Source: Hyphomicrobiales bacterium (GTDB taxonomy: Bacteria > Pseudomonadota > Alphaproteobacteria > Rhizobiales > Rhizobiaceae). Taken from it: a stretch of DNA of 64,000 nt. Shown piece after piece: positions 8,898-17,070 of this stretch. The position numbers and the translations under genes were made by a program. Location of the stretch: contig UCIA01000032.1 in the NCBI GenBank assembly GCA_900472295.1, forward strand, positions 124,001-188,000, written 5' to 3'. Each line of letters begins with the position of its first letter. Within the stretch, counting starts at the first letter, position 1. Under the pieces are notes generated by a model. That model did not search any database, was not told the DNA's origin, and worked only from the letters and a program-made list of their open reading frames with translations.

Positions 8898-10271
8898 ATG
8901 AGCCAGAGATCCTGCCTGTCCGTCATCCTCGCCGCCGGCGAAGGCACGCGCATGAAGAGCGCGCTGCCGAAGGTGCTGCACCAGATCGCCGGGCTGCCGA
9001 TGGTTGCGCATGTGGTGAAGGCGGCGGAAGCCGCCGGTGCCGGCAGCCAGGCGCTGGTGATCGGCCATGGCGCCGACGAGATGCGCAAGGCGGCTGCCAA
9101 ATTCGCGCCCAAAGCCGAGACGTTCATGCAGGAAAAGCGCCTCGGAACCGCGCATGCGGTGCTCTCCGCTCGCGAAGCAATATCAAAGGGTTATGACGAT
9201 ATTCTCGTGATGTTCGGCGACACGCCGCTGATCGATGCGGATGCGCTGACAGTGGCGCGGCTGAAGCTGGCGGAGGGTGCGGCGGTGGTCGTGATCGGGT
9301 TCCGCCCGCCCAATCCGACCGGCTATGGCCGGCTGATCGAGAAAGACGGCAAGCTGACTGCCATCCGCGAGGAGAAGGATTGCTCCGAAGAGGAGAAAAA
9401 GATCAGCTTCTGCAATGCCGGCATGATGGCGGTGGCGGGCAAGCATGCGCTCGGTCTGCTCGACCAGGTCGGCAACAAGAACGCCAAGGGCGAGTATTAT
9501 CTGACCGACATCGTCGAGATCGCCAGCGCAAAGGGCCTCGATGTCGTCGCCACCGAAGCCAGCTTCGAAAGCGCGCTCGGCATCAACAACCGCGCCGAAC
9601 TGGCGCAGGCCGAGGGCATCTGGCAGCAGCGCCGGCGCAGCGAGGCGATGCTGTCGGGCGTGACGCTGATCGCACCGGAAACCGTGTATTTCTCGCACGA
9701 CACCGAAATCGGCGCCGATACGATTGTCGAGCCCAATGTCTGGTTCGGCCCGGGCGTGAAAATCGCCACCGGCGCCAAGATCCACGCTTTCAGCCATATC
9801 GAGGGCGCCACCATCGCCTCCAATTGCGATGTCGGGCCGTTCGCGCGGCTGCGGCCGGGCGCCGATCTCCGCAACAAGGCCAAGGTCGGCAATTTCTGCG
9901 AGGTGAAGCAGGCGGTTGTCGAGGAAGGCGCCAAGGTCAACCATCTGACCTATATCGGCGATGCCCGCGTCGGCGCGGGCGCCAATATCGGCGCCGGCAC
10001 CATCACCTGCAACTATGACGGCTACTCGAAATTCTTCACCGACATCGGTGAGGGCGCCTTTATCGGCTCGAATTCATCGCTGGTGGCGCCGGTCACCATC
10101 GGCAAGGGCGGCTACATCGCCTCGGGCAGCGTGATCACCGAAAGCGTCCCCGACGATGCGCTGGCCTTCGGCCGCGCCCGCCAGAAGACGATCCCCGGCA
10201 AGGGCAAGGAATTGCGCGAACGCTTTGCGTCGGCTGCGGCGGCGAAGAAGAAAGCCGCGGCCGACCACTAA
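8898..10271 (+). CDS. glmU: bifunctional N-acetylglucosamine-1-phosphate uridyltransferase / glucosamine-1-phosphate acetyltransferase
   Basis: GlmU performs the last two steps to UDP-GlcNAc, the precursor of peptidoglycan and lipid A. The 457-residue length matches the family. Residues 1-230 form the uridyltransferase, with the LAAGEGTRMKSALPKVLH nucleotide-binding loop at 10-27. Residues about 250-440 form the left-handed beta-helix acetyltransferase (hexapeptide repeats, GNFCEVK, NYDGYSK). The ATG at 8898 fits the family N-terminus. No clear Shine-Dalgarno sequence precedes it. It is upstream of glmS on the same strand, with one opposite-strand gene between them, so UDP-GlcNAc synthesis genes are clustered here. 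Confidence 0.97.
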   Translation: MSQRSCLSVILAAGEGTRMKSALPKVLHQIAGLPMVAHVVKAAEAAGAGSQALVIGHGADEMRKAAAKFAPKAETFMQEKRLGTAHAVLSAREAISKGYDDILVMFGDTPLIDADALTVARLKLAEGAAVVVIGFRPPNPTGYGRLIEKDGKLTAIREEKDCSEEEKKISFCNAGMMAVAGKHALGLLDQVGNKNAKGEYYLTDIVEIASAKGLDVVATEASFESALGINNRAELAQAEGIWQQRRRSEAMLSGVTLIAPETVYFSHDTEIGADTIVEPNVWFGPGVKIATGAKIHAFSHIEGATIASNCDVGPFARLRPGADLRNKAKVGNFCEVKQAVVEEGAKVNHLTYIGDARVGAGANIGAGTITCNYDGYSKFFTDIGEGAFIGSNSSLVAPVTIGKGGYIASGSVITESVPDDALAFGRARQKTIPGKGKELRERFASAAAAKKKAAADH

Positions 10272-10274
10272 CGC

Positions 10275-10640
10275 TCAGCCGGCATTGCCTTGGCCAAAGC
10301 TAGCCGTCACCTGGATCTGGCCAACGATCGCCTTGTTGAAGTCAGCGAGGTCTTCGGCCGGAATCCAGTATTCGAGATGCGCCTTGCTACCGGCATGTTC
10401 GACCCTGTATCGGTCAAGAAAGCTTTTCAGCACGTCGAACCGGGTGACATAGCCGGAGCCGCTGGCCGGCACGTTCCAGTCGCGGGCGATCTGCGTTGCA
10501 TAGGCCTCGGTCAAAACCGGATAGAAGATCGGCTGATCGGGCAGGCGCGGCGGGAATTCTCGCATCCCCGACGCCTTGATCAGTTCGAGTTCCTTCGGTC
10601 CGACAGGACGCCAGAGTGTGACGGTGGCTTGGCTCATCAT
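10275..10640 (-). CDS. conserved hypothetical protein (often labelled ADP-ribosylation/crystallin J1)
   Basis: A 121-residue soluble protein with the pattern RPVGPKEL, FPPRLPDQPIFYPV, ARDWNVPASGSGYVTRF and EYWIPAEDLADFN. I recognise this as a widespread small bacterial family that databases label ADP-ribosylation/crystallin J1. I know of no experimental support for that label, and no ADP-ribosylhydrolase motif is visible. It lies antiparallel between glmU and glmS, with its stop 3 bases from the glmU stop. The start is ATG 10640 or 10637. Confidence 0.82.
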   Translation of the reverse strand: MMSQATVTLWRPVGPKELELIKASGMREFPPRLPDQPIFYPVLTEAYATQIARDWNVPASGSGYVTRFDVLKSFLDRYRVEHAGSKAHLEYWIPAEDLADFNKAIVGQIQVTASFGQGNAG

Positions 10641-10865
10641 GGCCGGACCTTAGCCAGATATTGCGAAAACGAGAACCGGACGTCAGAAAAATCGAGCAAT
10701 TGCAGTAACCGGATTGCAAGGGCGGTGTGTCATGGTGCATCGGGTTGAGAAGCGTTCCGTTACACCAGACGAAACGCAAAGTGACTTTCACGGCAGGCCG
10801 GCAATCCCTAGATAACGCTGGTTTCCATCGGGACTGATTTTCCAGCGTGAATTGGGGGCAGGCGC

Positions 10866-12689
10866 ATGTGCGGTATCGTCGGAATTGTTGGCCAGCAACA
10901 GGTTGCGCCGCTCATTGTCGATGCTCTGAAGCGGTTGGAATATCGCGGCTATGACTCGGCCGGCGTCGCCACCGTCGAGAAAGGTGCGCTCGGCCGCCGC
11001 CGCGCCGAAGGCAAGCTCATCAACCTCGAACGCCTGCTGAAAAACCAGCCGCTCGACGGGACGATCGGCATCGGCCACACGCGCTGGGCCACGCATGGCG
11101 TGCCCAACGAGACCAACGCGCATCCGCATTTTTCCGACGGCGTCGCCATCGTCCATAACGGCATCATCGAGAATTTCGCCGAACTGCGCGATGAGCTGAT
11201 CCGTGACGGCTATTCCTTCTCGTCGCAGACCGACACCGAAGTTGTCGCACATCTGGTGGCGCGGGAACTGGCCAGGGGGCTGAAGCCGATCGAGGCGGCG
11301 CACGCGGCGCTGAAGCGGCTGGAAGGCGCCTTTGCGCTGGCCATCATGTTCACAGGTGATGAAGACCTGATCGTCGGCGCCCGCAACGGCCCCCCGCTGG
11401 CAGTCGGCCATGGCGAGGGCGAGATGTTTTTGGGTTCGGACGCCATTGCGCTCGCGCCCTTCACCAATTCCATCACCTATCTCGAAGACGGCGACTGGGC
11501 GGTGGTGCGCCGCGATGGCGTCACCATCTTCGACATTGACGGCAACAAGGTTGCCCGCAAGCGCCAGCAGTCGCTGTCGACCAGCTTCATGGTCGACAAG
11601 GGCAACCGCCGCCATTTCATGGAAAAGGAAATCCATGAACAGCCGGAAGTGATCTCGCACACGCTGGCGCACTATGTCGATTTCGTCTCCGGCGTGTCGA
11701 AGCCGCTCGACCTGCCGTTCGACTTCGCCAAGATCGGCCGGCTGGCAATCTCGGCCTGCGGCACCGCCTATCTCGCCGGGCTGATCAGCAAATACTGGTT
11801 CGAGCGCTATGCGCGGCTGCCGGTCGACATCGATGTCGCTTCCGAATTCCGGTACCGCGAAATGCCACTATCGGCTGATGACGCCGCCTTCTTCATCTCG
11901 CAGTCGGGCGAAACCGCCGACACGCTGGCCTCGCTGCGCTATTGCCGCAAGGCCGGCATGAAGATCGGCGCCATCGTCAATGTTCGGGAATCGACCATGG
12001 CGCGCGAATCCGACGTCGTGCTGCCGACGCTGGCCGGGCCGGAGATCGGCGTCGCTTCGACCAAGGCCTTTACCTGCCAGCTTTCGGTGCTGGCGTCGCT
12101 GGCGGTGCGCGCCGGCGTGGCGCGCGGCACGATCTCGAAGGACCAGGAAAAGACGCTGGTGCGCGCGCTTTCGGAAGCACCGCGCTACGCCAACCAGGTG
12201 CTCAAGCTCGAGGAGCAGATCGAGCGCATCGCGCGTGAAATCTCGCGCTACAAGGACGTGCTGTATCTCGGCCGCGACACCAATTTCCCGCTGGCGATGG
12301 AAGGCGCGCTGAAACTCAAGGAAATTTCCTACATCCATGCCGAAGGCTACGCCGCGGGCGAGCTGAAGCATGGGCCGATCGCGCTGATCGACGAGAACAT
12401 GCCGGTCATCGTCATTGCCCCGCATGACCGCATTTTCGAAAAGACCGTGTCGAACATGCAGGAGGTGGCGGCGCGCGGCGGCAAGATCATCCTGATCACC
12501 GATGCCAAGGGTGCGGCGCAGGTCAGCGTCAAGACGATGGAGACGATCATCCTGCCCGAGGTGCCGGAGATCATCTCGCCGATCATCTACGCGCTGCCGA
12601 TCCAGATGCTGGCCTACTACGCCGCCGTGTTTATGGGCACCGACGTCGACCAGCCGCGCAATCTGGCGAAATCGGTGACGGTGGAGTAG
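10866..12689 (+). CDS. glmS: glutamine--fructose-6-phosphate aminotransferase (isomerizing)
   Basis: GlmS makes glucosamine-6-phosphate from fructose-6-phosphate and glutamine, the entry step to UDP-GlcNAc. The 607-residue protein starts MCGIVGIVG, so the catalytic Cys follows the removed Met. An N-terminal Ntn glutaminase domain (1-240) carries the RWATHG motif. Two SIS sugar-isomerase domains follow, with the SACGTAYLAG and SQSGETADT motifs in the first and EGALKLKEISYIHAEGY in the second. The C-terminus ends in the expected NLAKSVTVE. GGGGGCAGG precedes the ATG. Confidence 0.97.
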   Translation: MCGIVGIVGQQQVAPLIVDALKRLEYRGYDSAGVATVEKGALGRRRAEGKLINLERLLKNQPLDGTIGIGHTRWATHGVPNETNAHPHFSDGVAIVHNGIIENFAELRDELIRDGYSFSSQTDTEVVAHLVARELARGLKPIEAAHAALKRLEGAFALAIMFTGDEDLIVGARNGPPLAVGHGEGEMFLGSDAIALAPFTNSITYLEDGDWAVVRRDGVTIFDIDGNKVARKRQQSLSTSFMVDKGNRRHFMEKEIHEQPEVISHTLAHYVDFVSGVSKPLDLPFDFAKIGRLAISACGTAYLAGLISKYWFERYARLPVDIDVASEFRYREMPLSADDAAFFISQSGETADTLASLRYCRKAGMKIGAIVNVRESTMARESDVVLPTLAGPEIGVASTKAFTCQLSVLASLAVRAGVARGTISKDQEKTLVRALSEAPRYANQVLKLEEQIERIAREISRYKDVLYLGRDTNFPLAMEGALKLKEISYIHAEGYAAGELKHGPIALIDENMPVIVIAPHDRIFEKTVSNMQEVAARGGKIILITDAKGAAQVSVKTMETIILPEVPEIISPIIYALPIQMLAYYAAVFMGTDVDQPRNLAKSVTVE

Positions 12690-12706
12690 CGCGCCGTTCT
12701 GGGTCC

Positions 12707-12763
12707 TGTATCAACCATTGATACGTTGTCCTTGCCAATCGTTTTGTATCAGAGTATGATACA
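12707..12763. promoter_or_regulatory. promoter with twin palindromic operators for higBA
   Basis: Two copies of the half-site pair TGTATCA-N5-TGATAC(A/G) occur at 12707-12725 and 12745-12763. Their centres are 38 bases apart, and the second is perfect. A -35 TTGCCA (12732-12737) is followed after 17 bases by a -10 TATGAT (12755-12760) that lies inside the second palindrome. Binding there would block RNA polymerase, as expected of autoregulation by the HigA antitoxin, though the protein-site link is inferred. Confidence 0.8.
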
Positions 12764-12778
12764 GACGAGGGGATAGCT

Positions 12779-13060
12779 TTGATCGTTTCGTTCAAAGGCA
12801 AGGCGGTGGAGGCAGTCGCTGCGGGAAGGGCGCCGAAAGGTTTTCCGCCCGACGTCGTTGCGCGTGCCGAACGCCGTCTTCGCGCGATCGAGAATGCTGT
12901 TCAACTGAACGATCTTCGTTCGCCGCCCGGTAACCACCTTGAACTCCTGAAAGGGTGCCGTGCCGGACAGCATTCGATACGCATCAACGACCAATGGCGT
13001 ATCTGTTTCAAATGGACCGCCGCTGGCGCCGAAGACGTGGAGATCGTTGACTATCACTAG
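12779..13060 (+). CDS. higB: HigB/RelE-superfamily toxin
   Basis: A 93-residue toxin of the type II HigBA group, expected to be a ribosome-dependent mRNA interferase. Recognisable signatures are the MIxSFK start, the RRLRAIENAVQLNDLRSPPGN segment and the C-terminal INDQWRICFKW core. The start codon is TTG 12779 with GAGGGG six bases upstream. The family N-terminus begins exactly here and no in-frame ATG is available. The toxin precedes the antitoxin, the order typical of higBA. Transcription should come from the promoter overlapped by the two palindromes just upstream. Confidence 0.9.
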   Translation: MIVSFKGKAVEAVAAGRAPKGFPPDVVARAERRLRAIENAVQLNDLRSPPGNHLELLKGCRAGQHSIRINDQWRICFKWTAAGAEDVEIVDYH

Positions 13061-13094
13061 CAGGCCTTGCCCTTACCTCTGAGGACCTCGAATT

Positions 13095-13394
13095 ATGCTC
13101 AAGTTCGCACGCCCCATTCATCCCGGCGAATTCCTGCGCGAGGAGTATCTCGTTCCGCTCGGCATGAGTGCCGGTGCGCTTGCAAAGAAGCTCAATCTTC
13201 CGCGCACGCGCATCGAACGCATTGCGAAGGAGGAGATCGGTCTGACTCCCGACACGGCTTTGCGCCTCGCCCGTTTTTTCAACACGACGCCTCAGTTCTG
13301 GATGAATTTTCAACAGGCCTATGAACTGGAAACCGAGGCCAGGAAATTGGCGCCGGAGCTCGAAAAAATCGAGCCGCTGGAAGCTGCGGCGTAA
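13095..13394 (+). CDS. higA: HigA-type antitoxin, XRE helix-turn-helix
   Basis: A 99-residue HigA/VapI-family antitoxin and transcriptional repressor. The N-terminal PIHPGEFLREEYLVPLGMS and the HTH (ALAKKLNLPRTRIERIAKEE, about residues 29-48) are typical, followed by LTPDTALRLARFFNTTPQFWMNFQ. It follows higB by 34 bases on the same strand, with GAGGA upstream of the ATG. It should neutralise HigB and bind the TGTATCA palindromes in front of higB. Confidence 0.92.
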   Translation: MLKFARPIHPGEFLREEYLVPLGMSAGALAKKLNLPRTRIERIAKEEIGLTPDTALRLARFFNTTPQFWMNFQQAYELETEARKLAPELEKIEPLEAAA

Positions 13395-13404
13395 TCTCTA
13401 ACCC

Positions 13405-13827
13405 TCAGGGATCGAACGTGCTCAGCGTGTAGCCGTTCTCGCCGCTCGTTTGCAGGGTTTTGTCCGTGCACTCGCTGAGCAGGCGCTCGTAGGTGTGGCT
13501 GGTCTCCGTCTTCTGCAGCTCGCTGTCGAAACGGCCGTTGTGATACCAGAGCGTTGCCTCATAGCGGGCATGGTTGGGACCGAGGCTTTCGATTCCCTTG
13601 GTGTCGAGGACAACCTCGCGCGTGTCGCCATTCGGCTCGCGTTGCTTCGCACTGATCTGCTTCTTGTCCTGCGCGTAAGTGTCTTGCAGCGCGGCAAGGC
13701 AAGCCTCGTGAGACTCGAATTGCTCGGTGGAGGGCGGAACTGGCAGCTGCCCGCTGGCATGGGCAAGCGTTGGCATGCACGAGGCTATGGCGCCGACCAG
13801 TGCCATCCGAACCATTGATTTTCGCAT
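13405..13827 (-). CDS. hypothetical exported protein
   Basis: A 140-residue protein with a signal peptide (MRKSMVRMALVGAIASCMPTLAHA-SG). The mature part has two cysteines, at EACLAAL and LLSECTD, that may form a disulfide, and is otherwise hydrophilic. I do not recognise a family. ATG 13827 has GGAG six bases upstream. Longer frames to 14088 have no signal and were rejected. It is the first of several small exported proteins between 13.4 and 16.1 kb. Confidence 0.75.
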   Translation of the reverse strand: MRKSMVRMALVGAIASCMPTLAHASGQLPVPPSTEQFESHEACLAALQDTYAQDKKQISAKQREPNGDTREVVLDTKGIESLGPNHARYEATLWYHNGRFDSELQKTETSHTYERLLSECTDKTLQTSGENGYTLSTFDP

Positions 13828-13933
13828 TCCAGTCTCCAAGCTCGCCAACCGGCCTCGATTAGAGTGCATCACCGAGGCCACTTTGGGGCGGCATGCACCA
13901 GAGGCAGTTCGGCGAGACGTTGAAGAAATCAGC

Positions 13934-14812
13934 TCAATCCGGCTGGTGCCAATGAGCCTGGTCGCACTGGGCGCCATAGCCAACGACCCTGGGGAGCCCT
14001 TCCTCGCCAGCTGTGGTGACCGAGAGTTCCATGGCGTCCTTGCGGTAGTAGAAATTGCAGAAATTGAAGCCGGTTCCCGAACAGGCATCGACTTCGATGA
14101 TGCCCTGCTTGCTGAGTTCCAATTCCTGACCGTACTGCGCCTCGTCGGCGGCGAGATCTTTTGGATTCTTCAGCGGCGCCCAGCCTGCCGAGATCAAGGA
14201 TTGGCGCGCCTGGTCGATGGGTTTGCCGTAGACATTGGGGACCTTGCCCGCGCTCTGGCAAACCGCATCTTCAGCGGCGATCGCAACGACCTCAAGGCTT
14301 TTGCCATCGAGAACATGGATATCGGCGACGGGCGCGGCGACCAGATCGCCGTCCCAAATGCGCAGGCCCTCCTGCAGCACCGCGATGCTGCCGATGGTCT
14401 GTTTGGCGCCCTTGCCGGCATAGGCCAGCGCAATCAGCTGCCGGTCCGAAAAGATGGCGACATTGCCCTTGTCGATCTGGCAGCTGCCACTGGTGGATGG
14501 CTCGAACTGGCCGGCAAAACTCACGGCCTGATAGGGGCCAAGCGGCACCTCAGCCGTAACACCCCAGCCCTGCGCGGCAACGGCTTGTCCGCCGGCCGTC
14601 TTTGGCTTGGCCAGCATCCAGTCGCAATCCTTTTGCGATGTGGCGGAGGCCGGCGCCTTTGGAAGATGGCCGAGGGCGACGAACTCGATCCCGGCGACAT
14701 CCGACTTGGCCAAAACCACTTCGGCCTTTTGCTGGGCATGGACAGCTGAAGCGAAGCCATTGATCAGCAACGCACAGAAGGCGATGCGGCGAAACGAAAA
14801 GCAGGAAATCAT
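13934..14812 (-). CDS. hypothetical exported protein, possible PASTA-like segment
   Basis: A 292-residue protein with a signal peptide (ending ASAVHA-QQ at about residue 27). The mature region has several cysteines (QKDCDWML, GSCQIDKG, DACSGTGFNFCNFYY). The segment VPNVYGKPIDQARQSLISAGW, near residue 190, resembles a PASTA repeat, a fold that often contacts peptidoglycan or cell-wall fragments. That likeness is by eye and weak. ATG 14812 is four bases after the stop of the Ivy-like gene, with GGAG seven bases ahead, so the two are co-transcribed. Confidence 0.72.
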   Translation of the reverse strand: MISCFSFRRIAFCALLINGFASAVHAQQKAEVVLAKSDVAGIEFVALGHLPKAPASATSQKDCDWMLAKPKTAGGQAVAAQGWGVTAEVPLGPYQAVSFAGQFEPSTSGSCQIDKGNVAIFSDRQLIALAYAGKGAKQTIGSIAVLQEGLRIWDGDLVAAPVADIHVLDGKSLEVVAIAAEDAVCQSAGKVPNVYGKPIDQARQSLISAGWAPLKNPKDLAADEAQYGQELELSKQGIIEVDACSGTGFNFCNFYYRKDAMELSVTTAGEEGLPRVVGYGAQCDQAHWHQPD

Positions 14813-14816
14813 AGGT

Positions 14817-15209
14817 TTACTCCGCCAGTGCGTTGTCGAGAGCAGTCTTTTGGGCTTCAGATGGTTTGGCCAGATAGAGCGTGGGCTTGCCCTCTTCCTG
14901 GATTTCAGCCCAGGCCTGCGAGCCATCGGCATTGAACATCACGGCAGCCTGGCCTTCATCGGTCGCGTGTTGCTTGGCCAGCACGCTGATCGAGTAGTTC
15001 TTGGTGTCGATGGACACGGTCTTGGCCGGCGAGGCGATGTACCTGTCTTCGTCACGCAGCCAGGCCGGTACGCCCTTTGCCGAATCAAGCGCTGCCTTCC
15101 AAGATCGAGCGTGAACCGGGTCTTTCAAAAGGTCGTAGAAATAGATGTCTTTGGCATGGGCGATACCCGCCATACCAGCCAGAGCGGTCACGAGAATAAG
15201 TCTGCGCAT
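14817..15209 (-). CDS. putative periplasmic lysozyme inhibitor, Ivy-like
   Basis: A 130-residue exported protein (signal peptide to about residue 19, AHA-KD). The mature sequence resembles Ivy, the inhibitor of vertebrate lysozyme: SWKAAL, VPAWL at 47-51, a YxxSPAKTVSIDTKNYSISVL strand pair, and a loop AKQHAT at 78-83 where Escherichia coli Ivy has CKPHDC. The lysine and histidine of the inhibitory loop remain, but both flanking cysteines are gone. The assignment is by eye and needs a profile search. It is followed after 4 bases by the 292-residue exported protein. GAGAGG precedes ATG 15209. Confidence 0.62.
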   Translation of the reverse strand: MRRLILVTALAGMAGIAHAKDIYFYDLLKDPVHARSWKAALDSAKGVPAWLRDEDRYIASPAKTVSIDTKNYSISVLAKQHATDEGQAAVMFNADGSQAWAEIQEEGKPTLYLAKPSEAQKTALDNALAE

Positions 15210-15680
15210 GGGCCTCTCATAGTTCCTGGCCGCTAAAATCGAGGTGATGGGAGCTGGCTTGATCCACCCTGCCTGGCAACATCTGTTCTGTCGGCCTGTC
15301 AAAATTCAGGCCGCGGATTTTCTTTTTCGAGATACGCGCACCTTGGCTTGGCGCATCAGACCATCGAACGCCAGCGCCAGCTTGCATCCTCAATCCAGAC
15401 AAATTTGGCAGCGGTAGCGAGAAGCCGACGATGAGGGGCAGCAAGTGAGGCGTCAACGAAAGAATCCGAGGATTGAGGATGATTCTCGCGTTTTCATCGA
15501 GGCCTTCGTCACCCAATGGCTGGTATTTTAGCATCGGGTGAAAGAATAAAAACTGTGGATTCGTCCATTAAAAAAATTGGGACTATGCCTTTCGATCATC
15601 GCATTGCAATAGCATTGGTTCGTTGCGTGGCCGGACGTTGGTGTTTCAACGAGTGCCGTTTTGAGGGAAGGATTTGTACG
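15210..15680. other. intergenic region between divergent exported-protein genes
   Basis: This 471-base gap separates the Ivy-like gene (minus) and the LprI-like gene (plus). I see no gene. A 12-bp inverted repeat, CATCCTCAATCC at 15385-15396 and its complement at 15470-15481, encloses 73 bases. Promoters for both genes should lie here, but none is obvious. Confidence 0.45.
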
Positions 15681-16067
15681 ATGACTGTCTTTGCGTCTCG
15701 TAAAATTATTGTGCTCCTTGTGTTGCTTTGCAGCGCGCCAGTGACGGCAGCCATGGCTGGCGGGCTGCGGCCGTCCTATACCACCTGCCTGAATGCTACC
15801 GGCGGCGTCACGTCCGATATGCAGGACTGTATCGCGGCTGAGTTCGAGTACCAGGATGCGCGTCTCAACAAGGTCTACCGAGCATTGCGCGAAAGGCTCG
15901 ACCAGCAAGGCAAACGCAAGCTGCTCGGCGAGCAGAGGAAATGGCTGGCTCTGCGCGACAAAAGCTGCGAGGCCGACGCCGGTGGCGGTACGGGTCAGAT
16001 GCTGGAGGCGAGCGATTGCGCCCTGGGAATGACTGCGAAACGCGCTGCCGAGCTTGAATCCCGCTGA
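15681..16067 (+). CDS. LprI-like (DUF1311) exported protein, putative lysozyme inhibitor
   Basis: A 128-residue exported protein with a signal peptide ending near VTAAMA-GG. The mature part holds a four-cysteine pattern: TTCLN, MQDCIAAEF, DKSCEAD, ASDCALGMTAKRAAEL. It also has the LNKVYRALRERL...QRKWLALRDKSCE core that defines the DUF1311/LprI N-terminal family. LprI of mycobacteria inhibits lysozyme, although many DUF1311 proteins are untested. ATG 15681 has GGAAGGA upstream. A strong intrinsic terminator follows at 16168. Confidence 0.82.
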   Translation: MTVFASRKIIVLLVLLCSAPVTAAMAGGLRPSYTTCLNATGGVTSDMQDCIAAEFEYQDARLNKVYRALRERLDQQGKRKLLGEQRKWLALRDKSCEADAGGGTGQMLEASDCALGMTAKRAAELESR

Positions 16068-16167
16068 CGACCCCTTCTGCGCCGAGGCTTGAAAGAGCGG
16101 AGGGCAGGTGACCGCTTCATAATTGGCTCTTTAAACACTTCGCAGTCCCAAGGCGCCGTCCGGTTCG

Positions 16168-16209
16168 AAGAGCCGCTGTGATGTCATTTGCATCACAGCG
16201 GCTCTTTTT
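16168..16209 (+). terminator. intrinsic terminator after the LprI-like gene
   Basis: A perfect 16-bp stem (AAGAGCCGCTGTGATG and its complement) with a 7-base loop is followed by a run of five T. It ends the plus-strand LprI-like transcript about 100 bases after its stop. Confidence 0.88.
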
Positions 16210-16218
16210 CTGTCTGGA

Positions 16219-16261
16219 CATGATCTTTTTCCGAAAACGGTTCCCACTTTTCGGGATCATG
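16219..16261. repeat. rhizobial intergenic palindromic repeat
   Basis: An imperfect palindrome opens CATGATC and closes GATCATG, with CCGAAAA and TTTTCGG inside. I recognise this type as a common dispersed intergenic element in Mesorhizobium and relatives. A degraded partial copy (CATGATCTTATCCGAA) occurs near 62243. Confidence 0.7.
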
Positions 16262-16299
16262 CTCTAATGTTGCGCTGCAACCCGCGCCCCCGGTGAACC

Positions 16300-17070
16300 A
16301 TGTCCGATGCTCCCAGAACTTCCGGCATGACCCGGCTGAGGAATTATTTCCTCACAGGCTTCATTGTCTGCGCGCCGCTGGCGATCACCGCCTACATCGC
16401 CTGGTCGTTTGTCGGTTGGGTCGATTCCTGGGTAAAGCCATACATTCCGGCACGCTACAGCCCTGACACCTATTTGCCGTTTCCGGTCCCTGGTTTCGGC
16501 CTGATCGTGGCGCTCATCCTGATCACGCTGATCGGCTTCATGACCGCGAACATCGTTGGCCGCGCCATCGTCAATTTCGGCGAGCGGCTGCTTGGCCGCA
16601 TGCCGCTGGTGCGCGGCATCTACGGGTCGCTGAAGCAGATTTTCCAGACGGTGCTGTCGAACAAGGGCGACATGTTCCGCCAGGTCGGGCTGGTCGAATA
16701 TCCGCGAAAAGGCGTCTGGTCACTGGTTTTCGTCGCCAGCGAGAAGGAAACCGAAATCAACCAGAAGCTCGACCAGGAGGGCGATCCGATGATCGCCGTC
16801 TTTATGCCGTGCACGCCGAACCCGACCACGGGCTTCCTGATGTATGTGCTGAAATCCGACATCGTGCTGCTCGACATGACGATCGAGGACGGCGCCAGGC
16901 TGATCGTCTCCGCCGGGCTGGTGGCGCCCGAGGTCAAGCCGAAAATGATGACGGTGAACGGCGAGCCGATCGACGGAGATCTCGCCAACCCGTCGGTCGG
17001 CAGTCTGATCCCGGGGGGCGCTCAGCCGGCCCGCAAGAGCCGTACGGCCTCGTCGCGGCCGAACAAATAG
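16300..17070 (+). CDS. DUF502 family membrane protein
   Basis: A 256-residue protein with two long transmembrane helices (about 17-38 and 65-90) and a C-terminal soluble domain with VEYPRKGVWSLVFVA, FMPCTPNPTTGFLMYV and the VSAGLVAPE motif that marks DUF502. The biochemical role is unknown. The gene converges on recG and overlaps its 3' end by 49 bases, so the last 16 codons are read on both strands. Confidence 0.9.
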   Translation: MSDAPRTSGMTRLRNYFLTGFIVCAPLAITAYIAWSFVGWVDSWVKPYIPARYSPDTYLPFPVPGFGLIVALILITLIGFMTANIVGRAIVNFGERLLGRMPLVRGIYGSLKQIFQTVLSNKGDMFRQVGLVEYPRKGVWSLVFVASEKETEINQKLDQEGDPMIAVFMPCTPNPTTGFLMYVLKSDIVLLDMTIEDGARLIVSAGLVAPEVKPKMMTVNGEPIDGDLANPSVGSLIPGGAQPARKSRTASSRPNK

